Source of the DNA: Methylomonas subterranea
GTDB taxonomy: Bacteria; Pseudomonadota; Gammaproteobacteria; Methylococcales; Methylomonadaceae
NCBI RefSeq assembly: GCF_024505185.1
Contig: NZ_JANIBJ010000019.1
Location: 1 to 64,000 of the forward strand
Direction of reading: 5' to 3'
DNA length: 64,000 bases
A program made the position numbers and the translations under genes. A model generated the notes under the pieces. The model did not search any database, was not told where the DNA came from, and worked only from the letters and a program-made list of their open reading frames with translations. Positions 41,490-50,305 of the stretch are shown here, one piece after another. Every line of letters starts with the position of its first letter. The stretch's first letter is position 1.

Positions 41490-43100
41490 ATGTTCCGCTT
41501 CCGTCTGGCCTTGGTGATTGCAATTTCGTTCTGTTTCGTGTTGCTGTTGGACGGCATCATGTATTGGGGTTCCAATCAGGTAGCCGGCCATTTTCAACGC
41601 AGTCAAACCGCGTTTGAGGCATTCGACCGCTACGAAAACCTGTCGCAGGAAGCCTACCGTTACTTCAAGCAACAAATGGACAGGCTGGTGACCAGCGGCG
41701 GTAAGGCTGAAGCCGATCTGGCTAGCTCCAAGCAAGGTTTACTTGAAGCCATGCGGGCGCTCAGGGAGCACGCGGTAAAAGAGCCGGCGCCGATAGCGGA
41801 CAAACAAGCCATGGACCAGGATAAGGCGGCGGAACTGGAACGGGTAGCCAATCTGACCGCGTTTCTGGATGCCAGCGAATACCGTTTCAACGAAGTAGGC
41901 CACCTAAGCGAGCAAGGCAAAAGAAACGAGGCCTTGCAAGCGTTATCCAAATTTTCCGACGAAGAAATCGACAGCAAATTTCAGCCGCTGATCGATGCGG
42001 CCATTCACGTCGAGCGTACCAAGGCCGCGCAAGCCAAGCAGGAGCTGGAAAACCTGATCGTCCAATCGCGCTGGGTGACTGCTTTGGCAGCGGCGGTTGC
42101 GGCGATTTTCAGCCTCACCGGCGGCATATTCCTGCTCAGGCGGGTTAAGAACCCCATGGAAGCCCTGATGCAAGGCACCAACGAAATCGCCTCCGGCAAT
42201 TTGAGTTACCGCATCATTTTGAACAGCCGGGATGAGTTTGCCTATCTTGCCAGCCATTTCAACAAAATGGCTATTGAGCTGGGCGTACAGCAGGAAAAAC
42301 TGCGCCAAGGCCGGGCGGAGCTGGAAAACCGCGTCGCCGAACGCACGCATGAATTGCAACAATTAAATCAAGCCCTGAAACGCATGGATGCCGAACGGCG
42401 CGAATTCCTGGCGGATATCAGCCATGAACTGCGCACGCCCATCACGGTAATCAGGGGCGAAGCCGAAGTAACCCTGCGCGGATCGCAGCGCGACCCGGAC
42501 GAATATAAGGATACCCTGCAACGCATCCTGGACTTGTCCATGCAGTTGGGTAAATATGTCAACGACCTGCTGTTTCTGGCCCGCTCCGAAACCGCCAATC
42601 TGCAATTCGACTGGCATGAACTGGACCTTTCCGAGTTACTAGCCAGCAGCCTGGAGGATTTCCGGGTAATGGCGGAAGAAAGCGCCATCAGCCTGTCGTT
42701 CACGCCCCTCGATCAATCGGTCTGGCTGTTCGGAGATAAACTGCGTCTGCGTCAGGTACTGTTTATCTTGGGCGATAACGCCTGCCGCTATTCAAAACCG
42801 GGCGGACGGATCATAATTAACACCTGGCTGGATGAAACAGATGTTTACATCAGTATTTCAGACCAGGGCATAGGTATCCCTTCCCAGGATCTGGAACGAA
42901 TATTCGAACGCAACTTTCGCAGCGAGAACGCCCGCCGTTTACACGATGACGGTTCCGGACTCGGGTTGCCCCTGGCCAAATCCATTTTAAAGGCGCATGG
43001 CGGACAAATCAGTGTCGACAGCGGCGAAAATGCCGGCACCACCTTTACCATCAAGCTGCCGTTAATTTCCACAGACGAGAATCAAGATTCCAATGAATGA
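41490..43100 (+). CDS. Membrane sensor histidine kinase
   Basis: 536 residues. TM1 at about 5-24, a helical periplasmic domain 25-195 and TM2 about 196-216 are followed by HAMP, a coiled coil, and HisKA with H312 in ADISHELRTPITVIRGEA. HATPase_c motifs are FILGDNACRYSKPGG, DQGIGIPSQD and GSGLGLPLAKSI. All catalytic residues are present, in contrast to the neighbouring kinase. The stop overlaps the response regulator start, so the two genes form a two-component pair. The signal is unknown. Confidence 0.92.
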   Translation: MFRFRLALVIAISFCFVLLLDGIMYWGSNQVAGHFQRSQTAFEAFDRYENLSQEAYRYFKQQMDRLVTSGGKAEADLASSKQGLLEAMRALREHAVKEPAPIADKQAMDQDKAAELERVANLTAFLDASEYRFNEVGHLSEQGKRNEALQALSKFSDEEIDSKFQPLIDAAIHVERTKAAQAKQELENLIVQSRWVTALAAAVAAIFSLTGGIFLLRRVKNPMEALMQGTNEIASGNLSYRIILNSRDEFAYLASHFNKMAIELGVQQEKLRQGRAELENRVAERTHELQQLNQALKRMDAERREFLADISHELRTPITVIRGEAEVTLRGSQRDPDEYKDTLQRILDLSMQLGKYVNDLLFLARSETANLQFDWHELDLSELLASSLEDFRVMAEESAISLSFTPLDQSVWLFGDKLRLRQVLFILGDNACRYSKPGGRIIINTWLDETDVYISISDQGIGIPSQDLERIFERNFRSENARRLHDDGSGLGLPLAKSILKAHGGQISVDSGENAGTTFTIKLPLISTDENQDSNE

Positions 43101-43821
43101 GCTCCCCGCCAAATCCAACCAGCACAGCGACTTCGGTTTTCTGCGCATCCTGTTAGTGGAAGACGATAAAAGGATTGCCGATTTCGTCGAACGCGGCCTC
43201 AAAGCCGAAGGCTATGCGGTGGAAGTCGCGCGTTTCGGCCAGGATGCCATTGCCATGGGTTGCGAAAGCCAATTTCAGGCAATTATTCTGGATTTGGGAT
43301 TGCCGGATATCAGCGGCCGCGAGGTGTGCGAACGCCTGCGCAAACAAGGCGTCGACACGCCGATTCTGATGCTGACCGCCCGCGACACGGTGCAGGATAA
43401 AGTCACCGGCTTGCGCTCCGGCGCCGACGACTACATGACCAAGCCCTTTGCCTTCGAAGAATTGTTGGCGCGAATCGAGGTGTTGATGCGCCGGCGCAGC
43501 GGCGAAATCAAGCTGGACTCGAAGGAATTGCAATTGGCCGATCTGCAACTGAACGTGGACACTCACGAAGTCCGCCGCGGCGACACCAACATCGAACTGA
43601 CGCCCAAGGAATTCGCCTTGCTGGAATGCTTTATGCGCATGCCGGGCAAGGTGTTGAGCCGCACCCGGATTTTGGAGCAGGTATGGGGTTATAGCGCCGA
43701 TCCGCTGACCAACGTGGTGGATGTTTACATCCGCCAGCTGCGCCGCAAGATCGACGACGATTTCGAACTGAAGCTGCTGAAAACCGTGCGCGGCTACGGC
43801 TATAAAATGGACGCCACCTGA
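43093..43821 (+). CDS. OmpR/PhoB-family response regulator
   Basis: 242 residues. The receiver domain has acidic residues E23-D25, phosphoacceptor D67 (IILDLGLPDISG), the Thr in MLTARD and the Lys in MTKPFAFEEL. The C-terminal winged helix shows ELTPKEFALLECFMRMPGKVLSRTRILEQVWGY and TNVVDVYIRQLRRKID. It overlaps the upstream kinase by 8 bases and is its likely partner. The N-terminal 15 residues before the receiver domain are longer than usual. Confidence 0.94.
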   Translation: MNELPAKSNQHSDFGFLRILLVEDDKRIADFVERGLKAEGYAVEVARFGQDAIAMGCESQFQAIILDLGLPDISGREVCERLRKQGVDTPILMLTARDTVQDKVTGLRSGADDYMTKPFAFEELLARIEVLMRRRSGEIKLDSKELQLADLQLNVDTHEVRRGDTNIELTPKEFALLECFMRMPGKVLSRTRILEQVWGYSADPLTNVVDVYIRQLRRKIDDDFELKLLKTVRGYGYKMDAT

Positions 43822-43859
43822 CGGCCCGATCTAACCAGTCCGGGGCCGCCGCGCCCGGC

Positions 43860-44939
43860 TTATTCGGCGGCCAGATATTGCCCGGGATTCAACGGCGCCT
43901 CATAGCGTATGCCTTCGCGAAAATAAGGCTCAGGATTGTTGGCGATTTCCCGCGCCGCCAGAAACTGCGCATAGTAATTCCTGGAGGCAAACCCGAAAGC
44001 CGGGCCGTCGTACTGATCGACTATGCGCATGAAATCCTCGCCCATACTGTCCTGAGCCCGCTTCATCCCGCCTATGCCGTGATTGTAGGAAGTCACGGCG
44101 GCCGGCCAGTTCCCCAGTTTTTTGTAGGCATGGGTCAGATAGCGGGCCGCGCCGTTGGCCGAGGCAAACGGATCCAGGCGCTGATCGACTTTGTCGCTAC
44201 CCGGCATAAAGGTTTGCGCGGCGGCCTTGGTAAATTGCCACATACCGACAGCGCCGGCGGAAGAGCGGGCCGCCGGCTGAAATGACGACTCCACATGCGG
44301 CAAATAGGCCAATTCCTCCGGCAAGCCGGCATTGCGAAAGATTTGCCTAAACTGCAAATCGTATTGACCGCTGATTTCCAAACCGCGCTTGAAACGTTCC
44401 CTGGTACCGCGCTGGGCTCTGACTCTGTCGGCGGCTCCCGGTAAAATGCTGTTTAAAGGCCGGCCGCTGCTCTCCAGTTTGGCAATCAACTGCCGGTCGG
44501 CGGCGTTAAGGGCCGCGTTATAACGCAGCTTGCTATCCAGTTCGGCCAGACGGGATTTCCAAAAATCGCGCCGGCTATTCATCGCCAGCTTCTGTTCCGC
44601 CGTCAAGCCTTCCGCCACGTAGCCCGGCAAGGGCATAACCTCGTAGACCACATCCAGAAAGCGGTCGTCGTGATAAGCCACTTCCGAGCGTTGCCACACC
44701 GCGTAAGTTTTGCGCCAAAAATCCACCGCCGGTTCCAAACTGGCCGGCTTGGGAAAAATCCCGGCGTAACTGGCCGTCGGCGCTTTGTTGACATTAGGCC
44801 GGTAAGCTTGGGTTTGCGGCGGACTGCTCCGGTAACTGACCGGCTTATCCCGCTTATAGTTGGCCTGATTGCTGCCGCAACCATTCAACAGGAGCAACAG
44901 AACAGGTAAAAACGATACTTTTAAAATCAGTCGATTCAT
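43860..44939 (-). CDS. Lipoprotein lytic transglycosylase (MltD/SLT type)
   Basis: 359 residues. Lipoprotein signal with Cys21 in LLLLNGC, then a helical N-terminal region. The SLT domain has catalytic Glu217 in AYLPHVESSFQPAARSSAGAVGMWQFTKAAAQ, then SYNHGIGGMKRA and the downstream FASRNYYAQFLAA. It cleaves peptidoglycan glycan strands by forming 1,6-anhydro products, in the envelope. Unlike E. coli MltD it shows no obvious C-terminal LysM repeats. It is convergent with the response regulator. Confidence 0.85.
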   Translation of the reverse strand: MNRLILKVSFLPVLLLLLNGCGSNQANYKRDKPVSYRSSPPQTQAYRPNVNKAPTASYAGIFPKPASLEPAVDFWRKTYAVWQRSEVAYHDDRFLDVVYEVMPLPGYVAEGLTAEQKLAMNSRRDFWKSRLAELDSKLRYNAALNAADRQLIAKLESSGRPLNSILPGAADRVRAQRGTRERFKRGLEISGQYDLQFRQIFRNAGLPEELAYLPHVESSFQPAARSSAGAVGMWQFTKAAAQTFMPGSDKVDQRLDPFASANGAARYLTHAYKKLGNWPAAVTSYNHGIGGMKRAQDSMGEDFMRIVDQYDGPAFGFASRNYYAQFLAAREIANNPEPYFREGIRYEAPLNPGQYLAAE

Positions 44940-45301
44940 GGTCTTGTCGTAGCGGCTTCGGCGGCATGGGGTGATTCGGGATCGGATGAGGATAATAGAA
45001 TAGCGCTCATTTAATCGTTCAGCTTAGAACAAGCGTGAAGACCATCACATTTGTACTTGTATTTGCAGCGCTTATTTTAACCCGATCCCGGCAATCGACA
45101 AGGCCGGCGTAGGTCTAGGCCCTTAATTGAATTCGACTCGCTCAATGCAGCCATGCATCGATTGCGGGCGGCTGGGTATTAGCGCGGAAAAATCGCCCGT
45201 GAATTTTGCCTTGCCGGCCGGCCTGCCCGCGGACGGCATTGCGTGACGCAACGGGGGAATGCGGATTGCTTGAACTTATTGAAGCCGCATGACGGCACGC
45301 T
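44940..45301. other. Intergenic region without recognised gene
   Basis: About 360 bases. There is a small ATTGCGTGACGCAAC dyad near 45238-45252. No credible frame, tRNA or strong promoter was seen. Confidence 0.4.
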
Positions 45302-45724
45302 TTACATCGCCACGTAAGAGGCCAGGAAGAAAATACCCGCCGTGGAAATCAATTTCAACTTATTGCTTAACGGCAAGGACAACCAGTAAATCAAGCATTC
45401 AGTCTTGCGGCGTTCCCAGGCTTGGCGGACAGAGCCTGTAAATTGTCGCCAAAGCCCCGGCAACAATCGATACAGCCAAAGCAACAACAAAGCGCCTATC
45501 GACAGCAAAATATAAAACGTGATTATTTGACTGCCGTGGCGGGAGGTATGAAACAAATGCTCGACGCCGTGCTCTATACCCAACTCCAGCCATTCGTAGA
45601 GGATGTGGAGTATGCCGAAAAGCAGGTGTAGTAAGTTTAAACACAGATCCATTACCGCGTCGTACATGGCGATGGATAACGCAAGCAATGCAACAACAAG
45701 CAAATCAAAATTTTCTTTAATCAT
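45302..45724 (-). CDS. Hypothetical inner-membrane protein
   Basis: 140 residues from the ATG at 45724, which has GGGGA 6 bases upstream. The frame is open to 45823, but that extension has no ribosome-binding site. Segments are a TM at about 7-24, a His/Leu-rich helical part (LLHLLFGILHILYEWLELGIEHGVEHLFH), a TM (IITFYILLSIGALLLLWLYRLLPGL), a basic loop and a last TM. The many His residues at the membrane surface could bind a metal or haem, but no family was recognised. Confidence 0.65.
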   Translation of the reverse strand: MIKENFDLLVVALLALSIAMYDAVMDLCLNLLHLLFGILHILYEWLELGIEHGVEHLFHTSRHGSQIITFYILLSIGALLLLWLYRLLPGLWRQFTGSVRQAWERRKTECLIYWLSLPLSNKLKLISTAGIFFLASYVAM

Positions 45725-45986
45725 GCCAATCCCCGAAGATTCAGCTTTATGAAGCTGCCAAAAACAAGCAATCGGATTGCCGGCTTGGATTGAGATGGCG
45801 ATTATTGAAATCGCCATCGCCAAAAATCCGCCTGGAAATGTTCCCTTGGGGTGTGAAAATTATCCGGCGGATTTGAGATGATTATATATAAATATCGAAT
45901 CGATACAAGTTATTTTCACCGCCACTCCTATTTTTCGATATTTTTGTACCTCACCAATTTGAAGGGTTATACGGCAAGCAGCCTAC

Positions 45987-46952
45987 CTAGTTTCTAATCG
46001 ATAGCTTGCCTTGGCTCAAGCGGTCCATTTTCATAGAGGCTTGCTGGTAGGATTTAAGCATGTCGTCAAATGCCTCCGAACGCCACGCCTTGGCATCCGC
46101 CACCGTTTGCTCTTCGGAGCCGCTCACGCTTATGTCCTCGCTGCCCTCGGCCTTGGCGGCCGCCGTATTATCGTCAACCTCGTCCATGGCCACATCGGCC
46201 TCCCATTCATAGTGGCCCTGGTCGGTTTTGCCGTCATTGACCAAATGGCGACGGTATTGCATAAAGGATTCCCGGGTAAACACGTAAGGATCCAATGCCG
46301 CCTCATTGATGAAATTCAAGGCGCCTTCCGCATTGGCGCGGTCGCTGATTCCTTCGAGAACACTGGTACCCGGAACATAAGTACCCGGGTTCGCGGCCTT
46401 GTCTAGGATCAAGCCACCGCCGTCGCGCAACGTTGTGGGACCGATGATGGGCAGTACCAGATAAGCCCCTTCATCCACTCCCCAAACCGCTAGCGTTTGT
46501 CCAAAATCCTCGATATTGTTTTCCAAGCCGAACTGGCTAGCCACGTCGATCAAGCCGCCGACACCAATAGTGGTATTGGTAAGAAAGCGGCCGGCATCGG
46601 CGGCGCCTTGTTGAAATTTGCCTTGCAAAAGATCATTCAACACAACGTTAATGCCCTTCAAGTTGCTGAAAAAATTACTCACGCCGGTTTCCATAAAGTC
46701 GGGCGTAACCCACTTGTAGCCGTCGGAAACCGGTTTGAGGAAATATTTATCCAATCCGCTGTTAAAGGCGTACATGGAGCGGTTGAAGCCCTCAAACGGG
46801 TCGGCCCGACCGGTCATCGCGGCGGCCTGTTCCGCCGAAGTTTCCGCATGATTTCCGGTGCTCGCGCAACCGGCCATCGTCAATGCGCCCGCAACTAAAA
46901 ACATTCGGCCCGATAGGGATAGGCCTTTGTCTGGACAAATTCGGTTAAACAT
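45987..46952 (-). CDS. mlaA: MlaA (VacJ) outer-membrane lipoprotein
   Basis: 321 residues. Lipobox TMAGC with Cys at about 29. The core is typical of MlaA: DPFEGFNRSMYAFNSGLDKYFLKPV, NFFSNLKGINVVLNDLLQGK, RFLTNTTIGVGGLIDVA, EDFGQTLAVWGVDEGAYLVLPIIGPTTLRD. It removes mislocalised phospholipids from the outer leaflet with OmpC and the Mla system. An extra C-terminal acidic region of about 80 residues is less conserved. AGGAG precedes the start. No other mla genes are in view. Confidence 0.93.
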   Translation of the reverse strand: MFNRICPDKGLSLSGRMFLVAGALTMAGCASTGNHAETSAEQAAAMTGRADPFEGFNRSMYAFNSGLDKYFLKPVSDGYKWVTPDFMETGVSNFFSNLKGINVVLNDLLQGKFQQGAADAGRFLTNTTIGVGGLIDVASQFGLENNIEDFGQTLAVWGVDEGAYLVLPIIGPTTLRDGGGLILDKAANPGTYVPGTSVLEGISDRANAEGALNFINEAALDPYVFTRESFMQYRRHLVNDGKTDQGHYEWEADVAMDEVDDNTAAAKAEGSEDISVSGSEEQTVADAKAWRSEAFDDMLKSYQQASMKMDRLSQGKLSIRN

Positions 46953-47244
46953 TTCTTACAACTCCTGCTGATTAAGTGTTTTGAGTAGTTAAAATTTTAC
47001 GCAAAGACATGACGGCAAAATACGCATAAAGTTTCGATTCGATATTTTAAGGTCGGCACTTTACCCTTTTCATGCCACTTTGTCAGCCGGGTAAAGGCAT
47101 ATCGCCGATTTAGAGGTTTACCAACCGACTTGGCCGGCGGTTCGCGGGAAAGAATAGACGTTTATCCGATGTCGGTATCGTGAAAACTTTGTTATAAACT
47201 CGCCAGACCGACATGACCTCCCTTTTATTCTATCCTGTTTAGCC

Positions 47245-48012
47245 ATGACCATGATTGACTGGAACACCACTTATGCCGCCATCTGGCGCCAACGCCAGGC
47301 TTTTTTGCGCCCCGTGCAGCAAACCGATCCCATACGCCTGGAACAACTTTTGGGCATTGAATCGCAGAAACAGCAATTGATTGCCAATACGGAACGCTTT
47401 ATCGGCGGGCAAGCGGCCAACAACGCCCTGCTATGGGGCGCCAGGGGCACCGGCAAGTCTTCGCTGGTGAAAGCCTTGTTGAATACCTATCGCGATCGGG
47501 GCTTGCGTATCATAGAAGTGGACAAACAGGATTTGCTGTATCTGGCGGAAATTGTCGACGAGATTCGCGAATTGCCGCAACGCTTCATTATTTATTGTGA
47601 CGATTTGTCTTTCGATAACGGCGATACCCTATACAAACCGCTGAAAAGCGTGCTGGAAGGTTCCATCGAACCGCCGCCGGCAAACGTGCTGTTTTATGCC
47701 ACTTCCAACCGCCGGCATTTGCTGCCCGAGCAGATGCGCGACAATCTGGATACCCAATTGATCGACGGCGAAGTGCATTATTCAGACACCATCGAAGAAA
47801 AAATTTCGCTGTCCGACCGCTTCGGCTTGCGGCTGGCGTTTTATCCGCAACCCACCCCCACCTACCTGGACATCGTGGACAGCTATTTTGCCGATTTTGC
47901 CGGCGACCGGGCCGTATTGCATAAAGCGGCGCTGGATTTCGCCCATCAAAACGCCGGCAAAAACGGCCGCACCGCCCGGCAGTTTTTCAATAGCTACAAT
48001 CAAAATAACTGA
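47245..48012 (+). CDS. DUF815-family AAA-type ATPase
   Basis: 255 residues. Walker A GARGTGKSSLVKALL is at about 64-78. Walker B-like RFIIYCDDLSFDNGD and a sensor region LFYATSNRRHLLPEQMRDN follow. This is the standard DUF815 set. Members are widespread and poorly characterised single-gene ATPases. It is divergent from mlaA, and the shared 290-base intergenic region is AT-rich with room for both promoters. A 10-bp perfect hairpin follows the stop. Confidence 0.88.
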   Translation: MTMIDWNTTYAAIWRQRQAFLRPVQQTDPIRLEQLLGIESQKQQLIANTERFIGGQAANNALLWGARGTGKSSLVKALLNTYRDRGLRIIEVDKQDLLYLAEIVDEIRELPQRFIIYCDDLSFDNGDTLYKPLKSVLEGSIEPPPANVLFYATSNRRHLLPEQMRDNLDTQLIDGEVHYSDTIEEKISLSDRFGLRLAFYPQPTPTYLDIVDSYFADFAGDRAVLHKAALDFAHQNAGKNGRTARQFFNSYNQNN

Positions 48013-48060
48013 TTTGGAATAAGCAACCAAACCTTTCGGGCAAGCGCGGGTAAAAGCGCT

Positions 48061-48101
48061 CAACCCGGAGGCGGCGAATCGAGGACGCCGACTCCGGGTT
48101 G
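48061..48101. terminator. Hairpin between convergent genes
   Basis: CAACCCGGAG (48061-48070) pairs perfectly with CTCCGGGTTG (48092-48101); the 21-base loop contains a further GGCG/CGCC pairing. It lies between the stops of the ATPase and the convergent small gene and probably serves both. Confidence 0.6.
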
Positions 48102-48110
48102 AAAAATGCA

Positions 48111-48317
48111 TCAGGCGGTATGGAAAGCGGCAGCGCACCGAGGACAGGCATTGACGGGTTTAAACTTTTCCGCGGCTTTTTTCAGCGCGCTGCCGCAACT
48201 GGCGATAGACCCCAGATAGAGTCTGGCTTCCTTGGGCGGCAGCGACTCGCAAGTCGCAAAATGCACGATGTGTTCCCCATTGCCTTGGGCGGTAGTGTCT
48301 ACATAAAACTCGGCCAT
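48111..48317 (-). CDS. Conserved small Cys-containing protein (68 aa)
   Basis: MAEFYVDTTAQGNGEHIVHF and later CESLPPKEARLYLG, then CPRCAAAFHTA. AGAGGA sits about 8 bases before the ATG at 48317; the frame is open further but lacks a start signal there. The pattern (YVDxxAQ, H, C, LP, YLG, C, CxxC, H) resembles a small family of bacterial hypothetical proteins with paired cysteines that could bind a metal. The function is not known. Confidence 0.7.
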   Translation of the reverse strand: MAEFYVDTTAQGNGEHIVHFATCESLPPKEARLYLGSIASCGSALKKAAEKFKPVNACPRCAAAFHTA

Positions 48318-48636
48318 AATGAATTCCTCTTGATTGAATTGGTTTAGCCTCGAATCGCGGCGAACCCGGCTCCCGCATCTGTCGCTCATCACACATTGCG
48401 CGGCAATAATGTGGTGAAAATGACAGAAAAACCGCCGATTCAGCCGATTTTCCAAGGCAAAAAACTACCGGGCAAAACGCGTACCAACCTAAAACGCTAA
48501 ATACCAATCGTCCCGCGCGGGACGCGGTAGGCAGCGGATCGTCTCCCGGCCCTCGCAGTGTGTCGCAAAGTTCGACACCGGCCCTTCTCCGTTCGGGATA
48601 AGGCCAAAAAGAGGGCGTATAAAACGATAACTTGCC

Positions 48637-48718
48637 AAGGATTCCGCCCCTAATAACTTCCCCGTTGATATCCCGCTGGCAGAGGGAGCGGAATGCGGAA
48701 GTTGTTGTGGGCGGAACC
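48637..48718. repeat. Dispersed inverted-repeat element, copy 3
   Basis: AAGGATTCCGCCCCTAATAA and CTTCC at the left face CGGAATGCGGAAGTTGTTGT and GGGCGGAACC at the right. It shares TTGATATCCC with copy 2. Of the three it is the shortest, at about 82 bp, and may be close to the minimal unit. The rest of 48318-48875 shows no gene. Confidence 0.75.
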
Positions 48719-48875
48719 AAAGTCATCCGCTGGCAGCATCGCTCCGCCACGAGCAGCGGAGAGGTTTACGGCAAGGCCCGGGCTTCCGCCGCGAGCGTTG
48801 CGCCCTGCCCGCCCGCAAGTGATGGTGTGTTATTTGCAGGTAATTGCTTTTCCAAACCACACAAAGCAATCGACC

Positions 48876-49283
48876 ATGCGCTACGAACCCTATCAAGACG
48901 AATACGACGCAGTCCCGACCATGACGGATGAAGAGTTACTGGAATATTTTTTGTACCGCATTCTGGAAACCGACGAAGTCTGGGGCTTGAAAGACGGCCC
49001 GCAATGGATGACACGAAACATCGATGGCATGCAAACCCTGCCGGTATGGCCGTTCAAGCGCTTTGCCGCCGAAGCCGCCATCGGCGAATGGCAACACCTT
49101 AAACCCGCCGCCGATGCCATGGAGTTTTTTATCTATCGCACCCTGAATAATTCGGCCCGCCAAGGCTTGACGATAGAAATCATGCCCAGAAGCACCGGCA
49201 AGGGCTGTCTGATTTCGCCGCAACGCCTGCTGACTATTCTTGAAGGCACCATGCATTCGGGGGAATACACCTTGGAGGATTGA
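48876..49283 (+). CDS. DUF2750-like hypothetical protein
   Basis: 135 residues from the ATG at 48876. The core DEELLEYFLYRILETDEVWGLKDGP and LPVWPFKRFAAEAAIGEWQHLKP resembles DUF2750, in which VWxL and WPxxxxA motifs recur. The C-terminus includes a regular alpha/beta end with LISPQRLLTILEGTM. It is soluble and has no signal peptide. Function unknown. Its stop is followed at once by the 66-bp repeat element. Confidence 0.6.
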   Translation: MRYEPYQDEYDAVPTMTDEELLEYFLYRILETDEVWGLKDGPQWMTRNIDGMQTLPVWPFKRFAAEAAIGEWQHLKPAADAMEFFIYRTLNNSARQGLTIEIMPRSTGKGCLISPQRLLTILEGTMHSGEYTLED

Positions 49284-49349
49284 GGACAGGCGTTGGCGGC
49301 AAGGACGCCGCCTTCGAGCCTACACGGACGTATTCACGGCGTCCTGTCC
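49284..49349. repeat. 66-bp dyad element shared with the repeat at 35.3 kb
   Basis: It matches the reverse complement of 35314-35379 with 6 differences over 66 bases, both ends being GGACAGG and CCTGTCC. Four of the six changes form two compensating pairs in the inner hairpin: GGCAGC with GCTGCC in one copy, GGCGGC with GCCGCC in the other. Homology continues more weakly to about 49415 (TTTCATGGGCCGGGCGATGC, TTCATGATCG). Confidence 0.8.
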
Positions 49350-49769
49350 GGCATGCAATCGCACCTTGTTAGTGCTGCTTTCATGGGCCGGGCGATGCAG
49401 CGGCTTCATGATCGTTAGGCGGAAAAATTGCGCTCCGTTTGATCCTGCATATCCCGCATTTCCCTGGATCAAAATAGGTCATATGCCATGGTTTTTCTCC
49501 AAAACTTGCCCGTCTCACCTGGCGGGCCGCCCGCGCACCTGCTGTATAGCGCTTTTCAATGCATGCCAAATTATTGATTTAATAAGATTGTTATCACAGG
49601 CAAGCAGAAAGGCGCGAGCACATCCCGGCAATTGGTACTTTAATTGCTTTAAAAGTCCCCACTGAGAACAACCTATTTGAGGGCCGCAAGGTCGGCAAGC
49701 CAAGGGAGTGATCGGCAACCCCATTCAAGATCAACAAACAACAATTGCGGCGCTCCAGGCATTATCGAT
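49350..49769. other. Region upstream of fecI
   Basis: No credible gene. The stretch 49555-49600 is AT-rich (TTATTGATTTAATAAGATTG, TTATCACAG) and could hold the fecI promoter, perhaps with a weak Fur site, but no convincing match was found by eye. Confidence 0.35.
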
Positions 49770-50288
49770 ATGCATATCAATGGCTTGTTGGACAATTTGT
49801 TCCGGAAACATAATAAAGAATTACTCCACTATGCCACGCAACGAGCCGGTAACGTCGCCGACGATCTGGTTCAGGAGTCGTTTTTACAACTGCTGAACCA
49901 TCCGGAGCCCGGCGGCATCGGCAACCATCGGGCCTATCTCTATAAAATCACCAACAATCTGCTGAACGCGCATAATCGAAGGCTGGAGATCATCGCCAAA
50001 TACCACGAGGACTGCGAGGAACTGGACAGTCTACCCTCCAAGACTCCGGGGCTGGAAATGGCCCTGCATCATGAACAGATTCTGCATCTATGCCTACAAG
50101 TGTTAAAACAATTGCCGGCCATGCAACGAAACGTGTTTTTTCTGCACCGCATCGATGGGCTCACTTATCCGCAAATTGCCAAAATGCTCGGTATTTCCAG
50201 AGCCACGGTCGAACGCCACTTTGTTGCGGCGATGGAAAGTTGCGTGGCGGCTTCCATGCGCCGAAGAGGCAATACCCCGTCACGCTGA
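49770..50288 (+). CDS. fecI: FecI-like ECF RNA polymerase sigma factor
   Basis: 172 residues from the ATG at 49770. Region 2 is LFRKHNKELLHYATQRAGNVADDLVQESFLQLLNH; region 4 is LPAMQRNVFFLHRIDGLTYPQIAKMLGISRATVERHFVAAM. This is the iron-starvation sigma subgroup that works with FecR and an STN-domain TonB receptor. fecR follows 17 bases later. The expected receptor is found only at 57.6 kb, beyond an accessory island. Confidence 0.92.
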   Translation: MHINGLLDNLFRKHNKELLHYATQRAGNVADDLVQESFLQLLNHPEPGGIGNHRAYLYKITNNLLNAHNRRLEIIAKYHEDCEELDSLPSKTPGLEMALHHEQILHLCLQVLKQLPAMQRNVFFLHRIDGLTYPQIAKMLGISRATVERHFVAAMESCVAASMRRRGNTPSR

Positions 50289-50305
50289 GTCGCTTGAGGA
50301 ATCGC

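Noticed and set aside
49555..49600. Fur box upstream of fecI
   Set aside because: AT-rich and suggestive, but too few matches to the 19-bp consensus to call by eye.
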